A stretch of DNA of 64,000 nt from Flexivirga oryzae. Its GTDB lineage: Bacteria; Actinomycetota; Actinomycetes; Actinomycetales; Dermatophilaceae. Numbering within the stretch: the stretch's first letter is position 1; every line of letters begins with the position of its first letter. The stretch lies in contig NZ_JACHVQ010000003.1 in assembly GCF_014190805.1 (NCBI RefSeq), positions 186,001 through 250,000 of the forward strand, read 5' to 3'. Made by a program: the position numbers and the translations under genes. Under the pieces are notes generated by a model. It searched no databases. It was not told the origin of the DNA and saw only the letters and a program-made list of their open reading frames with translations. Shown here one piece after another: positions 7,516 through 16,160 of this stretch.

Positions 7516-8386
7516 TGTTCGCTCCTGCGTCACCGGACCCGGCACCGCGGCCACCGAAGCCGAAACCGGAGTCGCACGTGCCGTTCACCGACTGCGACAC
7601 GACGATCTGCCGCGCGGCGAGCTTGCTGCCGGACTCGGTGCCGAGCGCCGTCATGCACTCACCCGGCACCACGCTGCTCCCGGATCCCTTGGTCTCGCGC
7701 GTGTAGGTCGTGGACGAGTTCGTCGTCACGGCAACCTTCTTCGTCGACGTCGTTGGCGCAGCTGACGAAGTGCCGGATGCGCTCGCCCGGACGGTGACCG
7801 TCAGCGTGAAGCCCGTGGCGGACCGGTTGGAGACCTTCCCTGCGAAGCCGCCGAATCCGCCTCCGCCGGAACGTGACCCGGCCGTCCCGCACGCCGCTGC
7901 CTGCTCGATGGTGACGCCGTTCGCGGTCACCTTGCTGGGGATGGTGAACGTCCCGAACGAGCGTGTGCCCGAGGGGCGCACACCCGATGGCCGCCCACTG
8001 GGGAACCCGGACGGACGGCCGGACGGCCGAACGCCTCCGGCGCCACCGAATCCGGCCCCCTGCGAGCGGACCGCGACACAGGCGCCGTTCGTCAGTGCGC
8101 TCTGCGTGGCCTGTCGCTGTTCGATGATCGAGGTGCTCGAGGTCCAGGTAACCGTCGACGACTGGCCGCTGGTCGAGTTCACCGTCGCGGTGCTCCCCGT
8201 GTGCGACGCGATGACCCCGCTCACTCCGGGTTGCCGGAAGCCGTTGCCCCGCGGTCCCGCGGTCGACCCGCTCGCCGGACTGGTCCCCGACGGGGTCGAG
8301 ACCGATGCCGCCGCACCGCCGCAGCCGGCGAGCAACAGCACGCCCACGACACCCGACAGCGCACCGAAAGTCTTGTTCTTCACCAT
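7508..8386 (-). CDS. Secreted lipoprotein, Gly/Ser/Arg-rich, function unknown
   Basis: 292 residues. A lipoprotein signal peptide ends in the lipobox LLAGC (Cys22). The mature part is low in complexity, with a repeated SGRPSG-type tract at about residues 118-142. It has two stretches shaped like small beta domains (VSGVIASHTGSTATVNSTSGQSSTVTW, and FAGKVSNRSATGFTLTVT) that resemble the repeated DUF5666-type fold. It lies 3 bases after the permease stop, so it belongs to the ABC operon. A periplasmic-side accessory role for the transporter is inferred from position only. Confidence 0.7.
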   Translation of the reverse strand: MVKNKTFGALSGVVGVLLLAGCGGAAASVSTPSGTSPASGSTAGPRGNGFRQPGVSGVIASHTGSTATVNSTSGQSSTVTWTSSTSIIEQRQATQSALTNGACVAVRSQGAGFGGAGGVRPSGRPSGFPSGRPSGVRPSGTRSFGTFTIPSKVTANGVTIEQAAACGTAGSRSGGGGFGGFAGKVSNRSATGFTLTVTVRASASGTSSAAPTTSTKKVAVTTNSSTTYTRETKGSGSSVVPGECMTALGTESGSKLAARQIVVSQSVNGTCDSGFGFGGRGAGSGDAGANNA

Positions 8387-8389
8387 GTT

Positions 8390-9616
8390 TCACTCACTTC
8401 GCAATGCTTCGATGGGCGCGAGCCGGGCGTCTCGGGACGCTGGGTAGACGCCGGCGACAACGCCGACGACGATCGAGACCACCAGGGCCAGGACGGCCGC
8501 CTCGACGGAGATGCTCACCGGTTGCCCCACCAGGTTGGGCAGCACCCGGGTGCCGATCAGCCCGATCACGATCCCCAGGGCGCCGCCGACAAGTCCGAGA
8601 ATGCTTGCCTCCGACAGGAATTGAGCTCGTATGACGCGAGGCGTCGCACCGAGCGCCTTCCGCAGGCCGATCTCCCGGATCCGCTCGGTCACCGACACCA
8701 GCATGATGTTCATGACGCCGATCCCGCCGACCAGCAACGAGATCGCCGCGATCCCACCGAGCAGCACGGTGAGCGTGTGCGCCGTGCTCGTCGCGGTCTG
8801 GACCAGCGAGGCCTGACTGGTGACCGTGAAGTCCGCGGCCGAGGACGTGACACCGTGCGCGGTGGTCAGGGCGTTCGTCGCCTCCTGGTAGGCCGCCGAC
8901 AACGCCGACGAGCTGCGCGCCTGCAGGTAGATGTCGGAAAGACTCGTCGAGCCTGACGAGGCGAGACGCGCGGCATACGTCGTCTCGGGGACGATGGCGG
9001 TGTCGTCCTGGTCGGTCGTGGAGGTGGACCCGGCCGACTTGAGCTCGCCGACCACGGTGAAGCTCTGCGCCGCGATCGTCACCGTCTGCCCGACCGGGTA
9101 CCGGACGCCGAAAAGCTCCTGAGCCGTGGTGGATCCGAGCACGACCACCGCAGCCGCGTTGTCCTGGTCGTCCGCGCTGAGGAAGCGTCCGAGCGCGATC
9201 GACCGGGCGCGCACCTGCAGCCAGCTCGGGGTCGTCCCGACCACCGAGGTCGTCCAGTTGGTGTCGCCGACCGCGAGTTCCGCCGAGCCGCTCATGGTCG
9301 GGGCCACCGCTTCGATGTCCGGCGCGACCTTCGAGTCGGCCAGGGTCTGTGCGTCCGCGCTCGTCAGGGTCGTCGCCGAACCGCGCCCGGCGCGCACCCC
9401 GGAGGTCGAGGTCGAGCTGCCGGGGGAGACCACCAGCAGATTGGTGCCGAGGGCGTTGATCTGACTGGCGACCTGCTGTTGGGCACCCTGCCCGAGGCCG
9501 ACGGTGAGCACCACCGCGGCGATGCCGATGGTGATGCCGAGCACCGTCAACACCGAGCGCAGTCGCCGGTGCCCGATCGCCTCGTAGGCGGTGCGCAGTG
9601 TTTCCGCGGCGCCCAT
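8390..9616 (-). CDS. MacB-like ABC transporter permease (FtsX-type)
   Basis: 408 residues. The N-terminal helix is preceded by LRTAYEAIGHRRLRSVLTVLGITIGIAAVV, the MacB/FtsX signature. A large extracytoplasmic domain covers about residues 45-270, and three membrane helices lie in the last 140 residues (VLLGGIAAISLLVGGIGVMNIMLVSV is the second). MacB-type permeases move substrates by mechanotransmission with an ATPase and a fusion protein, both encoded just upstream. The start shares one base with the ATPase stop (TGATG). It may export peptides, lipids or antibiotics; the substrate is unknown. Confidence 0.9.
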   Translation of the reverse strand: MGAAETLRTAYEAIGHRRLRSVLTVLGITIGIAAVVLTVGLGQGAQQQVASQINALGTNLLVVSPGSSTSTSGVRAGRGSATTLTSADAQTLADSKVAPDIEAVAPTMSGSAELAVGDTNWTTSVVGTTPSWLQVRARSIALGRFLSADDQDNAAAVVVLGSTTAQELFGVRYPVGQTVTIAAQSFTVVGELKSAGSTSTTDQDDTAIVPETTYAARLASSGSTSLSDIYLQARSSSALSAAYQEATNALTTAHGVTSSAADFTVTSQASLVQTATSTAHTLTVLLGGIAAISLLVGGIGVMNIMLVSVTERIREIGLRKALGATPRVIRAQFLSEASILGLVGGALGIVIGLIGTRVLPNLVGQPVSISVEAAVLALVVSIVVGVVAGVYPASRDARLAPIEALRSE

Positions 9617-10314
9617 CAGGCCGCCTCGTCGGTGAACAGGTGCCCGTCGCGGATGAACACCTGGCGGGACGCCTGGGCGGCGATGTCCGCCTCGTGGGTG
9701 ATCAGCAGGACGGTGTGCCCGGCGTCGTGCAGCTCCTGGAACAGGCCCAGCACATCCCGGGTGGCGACCGAGTCCAGGTTGCCCGTCGGTTCGTCCGCGA
9801 GGATCAGGTCGGGTTCGGTCACCAGCGCCCGGGCGACACTGACGCGCTGTTGCTGGCCACCCGACAACTGGGTCGGCCGGTGGTCGAGGCGGTCGCCGAG
9901 CCCGACCCGCTCCAACGCCGCGACCGCGCGGTCGCGGCGCTCCTGGCGACCGAGCCCGCCATACACCAGCGGCAGCTCGACGTTGCGCAGCGCACTCAGC
10001 GAGGGCAGCAGGTTGAACTGCTGGAAGACGAAGCCGATCTTGGTGTTGCGCACCTGAGCGAGGCTGCGCTCGGTCATCTCCGACACGTCCAGGCCGTCCA
10101 ACTCGTAGCTGCCGGAAGTGGGTACGTCGAGGCAGCCGAGGATGTGCATGAGGGTCGACTTCCCCGACCCGGACGGCCCCATGATCGCGACGAAGTCACC
10201 TTCCTCGACCTCCAGGTCCACGCCGCGGAGCGCGTGCACCTCCAGGTCGCCGCTCCGGTAGACCTTGGTGACCTCGCGCAGCGCGAGCACCGGTGGGGTG
10301 GGCACGGCTTTCAT
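9616..10314 (-). CDS. ABC transporter ATP-binding protein (MacB/LolD type)
   Basis: 232 residues, full length for the family. Walker A is GPSGSGKST, the Q-loop is FVFQQFNLLP, the signature is LSGGQQQRV, Walker B is LILADEPTGNLD, and the H-loop is LLITHE. NLDS after Walker B is typical of the LolD/MacB/FtsE branch. It overlaps the fusion-protein gene by 4 bases (ATGA) and the permease by 1. Together with both it should form a tripartite exporter without the outer-membrane component of Gram-negative systems. Confidence 0.95.
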   Translation of the reverse strand: MKAVPTPPVLALREVTKVYRSGDLEVHALRGVDLEVEEGDFVAIMGPSGSGKSTLMHILGCLDVPTSGSYELDGLDVSEMTERSLAQVRNTKIGFVFQQFNLLPSLSALRNVELPLVYGGLGRQERRDRAVAALERVGLGDRLDHRPTQLSGGQQQRVSVARALVTEPDLILADEPTGNLDSVATRDVLGLFQELHDAGHTVLLITHEADIAAQASRQVFIRDGHLFTDEAA

Positions 10315-11696
10315 TGGCCGCCTCCCGGCGCGCCACCCGGGAAGTTGCCGCCCCCGCCGGAGAAGCCTCCGCCGCCACCGAATCCGCCGAGTCCACCGGA
10401 CGAACCCGACGAACCCGAGCGACTCGATCCGGACTGGGTGCCGAACGGGTTGCGTGACGCGACGACCACCAGCTGACCGGCCGAGACACCGGACAGGATC
10501 TGGGTGCGGGTGCCGTAGACCCCGCCCACCGTGACCGTCACCTGCTTGGTGGCCTTGCCGTCCTGCACGGTGACGGTCGGCGTGCCGGAACTCGACGTGC
10601 TGATGGCCGCCGTGGGGACGGACAGGACGTTCTTCTGCTGGCTGGTGGTGATCAGCGCGGTCGCGCTGGTGCCGTCATACAGCCCGGTGTGCGAACCGTC
10701 GATGACGATCGTCACCGGAAACGTCGCCACGGAGGTGTTGCTCGTGCTGGCGATCATGCCGACGGTCGTCACCGTGCCGGTGTATGACGCGGCCGAACTC
10801 GCGCTGCTGCCCGAACCGCCCGACGACGTCGTGCCGGAGTTGCCGGTCGAGCCCGACGATCCGGTCCGGCGCGACGATCCGGTGCCGCCGGAGGCGTTCG
10901 CGCCGCCGAAGAACTGCCGGCCGGTGGTGTCCGACGACGTGGAGGACGACACCGAGACGGACGCGACCTGGCCCTTCTTGATCGAGGACAACTCGGCGGC
11001 GCTCACGGACGCATCGACCGTCCACTTGGTCGTGTCGACCACCACCACCTGGGCCGACGAACTGCTGGACGACCCGGTCCCCTGGTTGGCACCGCCGGAA
11101 GCCGAACTCGCCGCACCACCGCCGCCGGTTCCGGAGCTGCTCGAGGTTCCGCTGACCTGGTCACCGACGGTGAGGTTGACGGCCGCGACGGTGCCGGAGA
11201 CGGTGCTGCGCAAGGTCGCGTCCGTCACGGCCTGGTTCGCGGCGGTCAGTTTCGCCTCGGCCGCGGTGACCTGCGCCTTCGCGCTGCTGAGTTGCGAGCT
11301 GTCGTCGGACGACTCTGCCGACGTGAGCTGCGCCTGCGCGGCCGTCAGGCTCGCCTGGTCGGCGGTGACCTCCGCCTTGAGGGAGGTCGCGTCGATGGTG
11401 GCGAGCTTCTCTCCGGCCGTGACCTTTTCGCCGACGGTCGCGGTGACCGCGGTGACGGTGCCGCCGCTACCGAAGTTGAGGTTTGCGACGTGCGTCGGGG
11501 TGAAGGTCCCGGAGACACTGACCGTGCGGCTCACGGTGCCCAAGGTGACCGGTTGCGCAACGCTGGTCGCCGCGCCCGCCGACGTCCCTTGCCCGCTATC
11601 GGTCCTGCGGGCGTCGATGAACCACCACGTCCCGCCGCCCACCGCGACGACCGCCGCGACCACCAACGCGAGCCACCACTGTTTCTTCCTGCCCAC
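10311..11696 (-). CDS. HlyD/MFP-family periplasmic adaptor of ABC exporter
   Basis: 461 residues from GTG 11696, preferred because GAGGAG lies 8 bases upstream; ATG 11714 is the alternative. After an N-terminal membrane anchor comes a lipoyl half (GTFTPTHVANLNFGSGGTVTAVTATVGEKV), a helical hairpin of Ala/Gln/Lys heptads (about 100-160), the second lipoyl half (STVSGTVAAVNLTVGDQV), then beta-barrel regions. Two long Ser/Gly/Thr inserts and a Gly-rich C-terminus (GGLGGFGGGGGFSGG) are unusual for the family. It is the first gene of the five-gene operon. Confidence 0.88.
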   Translation of the reverse strand: MGRKKQWWLALVVAAVVAVGGGTWWFIDARRTDSGQGTSAGAATSVAQPVTLGTVSRTVSVSGTFTPTHVANLNFGSGGTVTAVTATVGEKVTAGEKLATIDATSLKAEVTADQASLTAAQAQLTSAESSDDSSQLSSAKAQVTAAEAKLTAANQAVTDATLRSTVSGTVAAVNLTVGDQVSGTSSSSGTGGGGAASSASGGANQGTGSSSSSSAQVVVVDTTKWTVDASVSAAELSSIKKGQVASVSVSSSTSSDTTGRQFFGGANASGGTGSSRRTGSSGSTGNSGTTSSGGSGSSASSAASYTGTVTTVGMIASTSNTSVATFPVTIVIDGSHTGLYDGTSATALITTSQQKNVLSVPTAAISTSSSGTPTVTVQDGKATKQVTVTVGGVYGTRTQILSGVSAGQLVVVASRNPFGTQSGSSRSGSSGSSGGLGGFGGGGGFSGGGGNFPGGAPGGGQ

Positions 11697-11830
11697 CCGG
11701 CCGACTCCTCGCATCCCGTGCCGACCGGGTCGTTCCGGGCGGCCAGCCGCCGTAGTTCATACCTGCGGGCTACGAAACGGCCCTCGACAGGCTGTGGCGA
11801 AGATGTGGTGTCGCTGAAAATCGGCCGGGG

Positions 11831-12697
11831 TCAGCCGACCGGCAGGTGCACGGATTCGAAACGTATGACGGCCAGCGCGATCAGCAGCACCACGATCGCG
11901 GCGAGCGCCGGCCACTGCCACCGCGCGCGGGTGCGCCCGAGCAGCGCGATCGCGCCGGCGCACAGCCCGCCGGTGACGGCACCACCCAGGTGCGCCTGCC
12001 AGGCGATGTCGGGCAGGACGAAACCGATCACGGCGTTGATCACGATCAACCCGATCATCGGCCCGCTCTCCAGGCCGAGCCGGCGGTTGAGCACGACGAC
12101 CGCGACGAACAGGCCGAAGACCGCACCGGAGGCGCCGACGGTCGGGGTCACCCAGCCCGTCGGGTAGTCGGTCGGCGAGTTCGGGGTGGACGCGAGCAAC
12201 TCGTACCCGACCGACCCGCCGACCGCGGAGATCAGGTAGAGCGCGAGCAGCCGGGCGCGCCCCAGCATCGGCTCGAGGTACTGCCCGACGATCCACAGGG
12301 CGTACATGTTGAACAGCAGGTGGAACGGCGTGTCCGGGGAGTGCACGAACGCCGCGGTCAGGAAGCGCCACGGGTCCTGACCGGACAGCACGGGCGCGTA
12401 GAGCATGTCGGTGGTGACCGTCGGGTCGACCTTCTGCGCGACCCACACGACCACACAGATCGCGATCAGGGTGATCGTGACGACCGGCCGCCCCTGGACG
12501 GCCCGGCCGCCGAACGCGGTGACCAGGCTGCGCGACTGCTTCTGGTGCGTCTTGACGCAGTCGACGCACTGCACGCCGACCGCGGCCGGCCGCTGGCATT
12601 CCGCACAGGTCGGCCGGCCGCAGCGCTGGCATGACACCAACGCCACCCGGTCCGGGTGGCGTGGGCAGTGGGGGAGATCCCCCATCGAGTTGGTCAC
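11831..12697 (-). CDS. Rhomboid family intramembrane serine protease with N-terminal zinc finger
   Basis: 288 residues. The N-terminal 45 residues carry Cys/His pairs (CPRHPDR, CQRCGRPTCAEC, CVDCVKTH) like a B-box zinc finger. Six membrane helices follow. HLLFNMYALWIVG is the conserved loop, the catalytic Ser is in GASGAVFG, and the catalytic His is in AWQAHLGG. It cleaves membrane proteins within the bilayer; substrates in actinobacteria are mostly unknown. It is next to ppiA, as in many actinobacteria. The start is GTG 12697 or ATG 12685, neither with a strong ribosome binding site. Confidence 0.92.
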   Translation of the reverse strand: MTNSMGDLPHCPRHPDRVALVSCQRCGRPTCAECQRPAAVGVQCVDCVKTHQKQSRSLVTAFGGRAVQGRPVVTITLIAICVVVWVAQKVDPTVTTDMLYAPVLSGQDPWRFLTAAFVHSPDTPFHLLFNMYALWIVGQYLEPMLGRARLLALYLISAVGGSVGYELLASTPNSPTDYPTGWVTPTVGASGAVFGLFVAVVVLNRRLGLESGPMIGLIVINAVIGFVLPDIAWQAHLGGAVTGGLCAGAIALLGRTRARWQWPALAAIVVLLIALAVIRFESVHLPVG

Positions 12698-12708
12698 GGA
12701 CGACTCGG

Positions 12709-13227
12709 TCAGGACTCGACGGTGACCTTCTCGATCACGACCGGCTCGACCGGGCGGTCCTGCGCACCGGTCTGCACGGCCGCGATCTTGTCGACCACGT
12801 CGCGGCCGGGCTGGTCGGCGACCTCACCGAAGATGGTGTGCTTGCCCTGCAGCCAGGTGGTCGGCGCGACGGTGATGAAGAACTGCGAACCGTTGGTGCC
12901 GTGCCCGCCGCGCTTGCCGGCGTTGGCCATGGCCAGGATGTATGGCGCGGAGAAGTTGCGCTCCGGCGAGATCTCGTCGTCGAACTCGTAGCCCGGGCCG
13001 CCGATGCCGACGCCCTGCGGGCAGCCGCCCTGGATCATGAAGCCGGGGATGATGCGGTGGAAGGTGAGGCCGTCGTAGTACGGCGTGGGGTTGGTGCGAC
13101 CGGCGTCGTCGCGGTACTCCTTGGTGCCCTGCGCGAGGCCGACGAAGTTCTCGACGGTCTTGGGGGCGTCGTTGCTGAAGAGGTTGACTTTGATGTCGCC
13201 GTGATTGGTGTGCAGCGTTGCGATCAT
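12709..13227 (-). CDS. ppiA: Peptidyl-prolyl cis-trans isomerase, cyclophilin type
   Basis: 172 residues from the ATG at 13227. The cyclophilin active site is intact: FHRIIPGFMIQGG (catalytic Arg, Phe and Gln), GTNGSQFFIT and the HTIFGEV end. It has the small insertion (QGTKEYRDDAGRTN) typical of actinobacterial cytoplasmic PpiA. It catalyses proline isomerisation during protein folding. It sits upstream of the rhomboid gene with 11 bases between them and is conserved near gyrA in the phylum. Confidence 0.95.
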   Translation of the reverse strand: MIATLHTNHGDIKVNLFSNDAPKTVENFVGLAQGTKEYRDDAGRTNPTPYYDGLTFHRIIPGFMIQGGCPQGVGIGGPGYEFDDEISPERNFSAPYILAMANAGKRGGHGTNGSQFFITVAPTTWLQGKHTIFGEVADQPGRDVVDKIAAVQTGAQDRPVEPVVIEKVTVES

Positions 13228-13344
13228 GCGCCCCAGTGTCGCATCCCGGAGGCGTCGCACCATCCAGTGCATCCGACCGGCGTTATGACTCTGCGGTCCG
13301 GGTTGGCAGGATGAAGGGGATCTCACATGTCTAGGAGGGCTCAC

Positions 13345-13932
13345 GTGTTCAGCAAGACCTCGCGCAAGGACGTGGCGAAGGACAAGGTCGCCGAAGCGGT
13401 GTCGACGGTGGGTGACGCCACGGACGTCGCCCGGGAGAAGGCGGCTCCGGTCATCGAGTCGGCCGCCGAGAGACTCAGCGACGCCGTCGATGCAGCCCAG
13501 CCCCAGGTCGCCAAGGCGACGAAGAAGGCCAAGAAGTCGGCCGGTAAGACCGCCAAGAAGGCTGCGAAGAAGGCGCGCGCCGCGAGCGACCAGGCCTACG
13601 CCGCGCTGCCCGAGCAGGCACGGAGCACCGTGGAGCTGGTGGTGCCGCAGGTCGCCACGAAACGCCACCGGAAGGGCAAGCTGTTCATCGCGCTCGGGCT
13701 GGTCGCGGGCGCCGCCGCCGTCGCGCTGCTGGTGCGCGGCAAGCAGCAGTCCGGTGGTGGCGCCGTCGCCGCTTCGGAGCTGCCCGAGGTGGAGCGTCGT
13801 GACGCCGCTGCCGCCGAAGCGGAGACCGAACCGGTCACGCTGCCGGGCTCGGACGACGCCGTCGGTGACGCGGAGCAGCAGGTCGATGCGGCCGTGTCCG
13901 GCCGCAAGGGCCGGCATGCCGCCCAGGAGTGA
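13345..13932 (+). CDS. Single-pass membrane protein with Lys/Ala-rich helix (DUF5324-like)
   Basis: 195 residues from GTG 13345, chosen because AGGAGG lies 7 bases upstream; an ATG at 13327 precedes that site. Residues 1-85 are a Lys/Ala/Asp amphipathic helix with AKKAKKSAGKTAKKAAKKA. One membrane helix (LFIALGLVAGAAAVALLV) is at about residue 112, followed by an acidic tail. Streptomyces carries a similarly built protein (DUF5324) beside ppiA, so homology is plausible but not tested. It could contact nucleic acid or anionic lipid through its basic helix. No enzyme motif is seen. Confidence 0.7.
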   Translation: MFSKTSRKDVAKDKVAEAVSTVGDATDVAREKAAPVIESAAERLSDAVDAAQPQVAKATKKAKKSAGKTAKKAAKKARAASDQAYAALPEQARSTVELVVPQVATKRHRKGKLFIALGLVAGAAAVALLVRGKQQSGGGAVAASELPEVERRDAAAAEAETEPVTLPGSDDAVGDAEQQVDAAVSGRKGRHAAQE

Positions 13933-14764
13933 CCGCCCGGTCCTGATCACCGGCGCGACCGGTGCGATCGGCGGCCGGGTGGCGGATGCGCTGGCGCGAT
14001 CCGGCGTTCCGACACGGCTGTTCGTCCGGTCACCCGATCGGGCACCGTCCCTCGCCGGGTCGTCGATCATCCAGGGCTCGTATGCCGACCCGGCCACGTG
14101 CGCGGCCGCGCTGGACGGGGTGGACACCGCGTTCATGGTGTCGGCGACCGAGAGCCCGGACCGGTTGCGTGAGCATCAGAACTTCGTGCATGCGGCGGCT
14201 GCCGCGGGCGTGCGGCACATCGTCTACACCTCGTTCGCGGGTGCTTCGCCGACCGCGACGTTCACCTTCGCGCGGGACCACTTCGCGACCGAGCAGCTGA
14301 TCCGGCGGTCCGGGCTGAAGTTCACCTTCCTGCGCGACAACTTCTACCTCGACGTGCTGGTGCACTGGGTGGGCGCGGACGGCGTGATCCGGGGCCCGGC
14401 CGGCGACGGTGCGGTCGCGGCGGTGGCACGCGACGACGTGGCCGCGGTCGCGACCACGGTGCTGCGTGCGCCGGAGGCGAGCACGGATGCGACCTACACG
14501 CTCACCGGGCCGCGGTCGCTGCGCCTCGCGCAGGTCGCCGAGACGATCGGCGCCGTGACCGGTCGGGCCACCGCCTATCACCCGGAGACAGTGCCGGAGG
14601 CGTACACGTCGCGGGCGTCATACAACGCGCCGCAGTGGCAGCTGGACGCCTGGGTGTCGACCTACACCGCGATCGCGGCCGGCGAACTCGCCGAGGTCAC
14701 CCCGGACGTCGAGCGGCTGCTGGGCCGGCCGGCGACGTCCCTGGAGCAACTGCTGCGCGGCTGA
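13916..14764 (+). CDS. NmrA-like NAD(P)-binding quinone oxidoreductase-type protein
   Basis: 282 residues from ATG 13916, which overlaps the end of the previous gene by 17 bases with AAGGG upstream. The N-terminus VLITGATGAIGGRVADAL is the dinucleotide loop. HIVYTSFAGASP and FTFLRDNFYLDVL match the QorB/NmrA branch of atypical SDR proteins, which reduce quinones or sense the NADPH ratio. The C-terminal YTLTGPRSLRLAQVAETIGAVTG segment is characteristic. It is convergent with the acyl-CoA dehydrogenase gene, the two stops being adjacent. The exact substrate is unknown. Confidence 0.85.
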   Translation: MPPRSDRPVLITGATGAIGGRVADALARSGVPTRLFVRSPDRAPSLAGSSIIQGSYADPATCAAALDGVDTAFMVSATESPDRLREHQNFVHAAAAAGVRHIVYTSFAGASPTATFTFARDHFATEQLIRRSGLKFTFLRDNFYLDVLVHWVGADGVIRGPAGDGAVAAVARDDVAAVATTVLRAPEASTDATYTLTGPRSLRLAQVAETIGAVTGRATAYHPETVPEAYTSRASYNAPQWQLDAWVSTYTAIAAGELAEVTPDVERLLGRPATSLEQLLRG

Positions 14765-15967
14765 TCAGCGGAAGGCCGACAGACCGGTCACGGCCTGGCC
14801 GACGACCAGCGTGTGCATCTCGACGGTGCCCTCGTAGGTCAGCACCGACTCCAGGTTGTTCATGTGCCGGATCACCGGGAACTCGTAGGAGATCCCGTTG
14901 GCACCGAGGATCGTGCGGGCGGTCCGGCAGATCTCGAGCGCCTCGCGGACGTTGTTGAGCTTGCCGAGGCTGACCTGCTCCGGCAGCAACCGGTGGGCGT
15001 CCTTGCGGCGGCCCAGGTGTGTCGCGAGCAGCACGCCCTTGGCGTATTCGAGGTGCATGTCGGCGAGCTTCGCCTGGGTCAGCTGGTAGGCACCGATCGG
15101 CTTGCCGAACTGGGTGCGCTCGGTGGCGTAGGCCTGTGCGGCCTGCAGTGCGGAACGTGCCGCGCCCATGGCGCCCCAGGTGATCCCGTAGCGGGCCTCG
15201 TTGAGGCAGGACAGCGGGCCCTTGAGGCCGCGGACGTCCGGCAGTACGGCGTCGGCGGGCAGCCGGACCTCGTCGAGGACCAGCTCGGCGGTGACCGACG
15301 CGCGCAGGGACCCCTTGTGCTTGATCGCCGGCGCGGAGAAGCCCGGAGTGGTGGTCGGAACGACGAATCCCCTGATCCCACGGCCGTTCTCGGCCTCGTC
15401 GGTCTGTGCCCAGACCACCGCGACATCCGCGATGCTGCCGTTGGTGATCCACATCTTGCGGCCGGTCAGCACCCAGTCGTCACCATCTTTGCGGGCCCGG
15501 GTGCGCATGCTGCCCGGGTCGGAGCCGGCGTCCGGCTCGGTCAGCCCGAAGCAGCCGATCGCGTCGCCGGACGCCATCCGCGGCAGCCACTGCTGCTTCT
15601 GCTCCTCGCTGCCCCACTTCCAGATCGCGAACATCGCCAGCGACCCCTGCACCGAGACCAGCGAACGGATGCCGGAGTCGGACGCCTCCAGCTCCAGGCA
15701 CGCGAGCCCGTAGTCGGTGGCCGACATACCGGCGCAGCCGTAGCCCTCCAGGTGCATGCCGAGCAGACCCAGCGAACCGAGCTCCTTGGCCAGGCCACGG
15801 ACGTCGTCGATCTCGCCGCGCTCGAACCAGTCCGCTACGTAGGGGTCGATCCGGTCCGCGCACAACTGGCGCACCGCCGCGGCGACGGCACGCTCGTCGT
15901 CGGTGAACAGGTCGGCCAGACCGGCCGGGTCCAGCGGGTCGATTCGGGCAGCGGGGTTGTTCGCCAT
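14765..15967 (-). CDS. Acyl-CoA dehydrogenase, glutaryl-CoA dehydrogenase type
   Basis: 400 residues from ATG 15967 (GGAGGA upstream). It has FAD-binding FGLTEPDAGSD and WITNG motifs, and the catalytic Glu in LTYEGTVEMHTLVVG near the C-terminus as in glutaryl-CoA dehydrogenases. It oxidises and decarboxylates glutaryl-CoA to crotonyl-CoA in lysine, tryptophan or glutarate breakdown. The divergent CoA transferase and a LysR gene match the glutarate-degradation layout. Other short-chain acyl-CoA substrates cannot be excluded. A palindrome lies in the shared promoter region. Confidence 0.85.
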   Translation of the reverse strand: MANNPAARIDPLDPAGLADLFTDDERAVAAAVRQLCADRIDPYVADWFERGEIDDVRGLAKELGSLGLLGMHLEGYGCAGMSATDYGLACLELEASDSGIRSLVSVQGSLAMFAIWKWGSEEQKQQWLPRMASGDAIGCFGLTEPDAGSDPGSMRTRARKDGDDWVLTGRKMWITNGSIADVAVVWAQTDEAENGRGIRGFVVPTTTPGFSAPAIKHKGSLRASVTAELVLDEVRLPADAVLPDVRGLKGPLSCLNEARYGITWGAMGAARSALQAAQAYATERTQFGKPIGAYQLTQAKLADMHLEYAKGVLLATHLGRRKDAHRLLPEQVSLGKLNNVREALEICRTARTILGANGISYEFPVIRHMNNLESVLTYEGTVEMHTLVVGQAVTGLSAFR

Positions 15968-16052
15968 GGGGGTCCTCCAGGTCATCTTTCGCGGATTGCT
16001 CGTTCTCGACGTTCCCGGATAACCACGCTGAAATGCAACTGAATAGGCCGAT

Positions 16053-16071
16053 CAATACCTAGAGGGTATTG
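16053..16071. promoter_or_regulatory. LysR-type operator candidate in divergent promoter
   Basis: CAATACC and GGTATTG form a perfect 7-bp inverted repeat around a 5-base spacer. It contains ATAC-N7-GTAT, which fits the T-N11-A pattern of LysR-family sites. It lies between the divergent dehydrogenase and CoA-transferase starts, with a lysR gene downstream. Confidence 0.6.
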
Positions 16072-16160
16072 GTGTGTGTGGCTTGTCGGTCTGGTGCTCG
16101 CGTGCCGGGTGCGTTGTCCGCCAGAGTGCTGCTGAACACATCGTGGAGAGGACACCCAGC

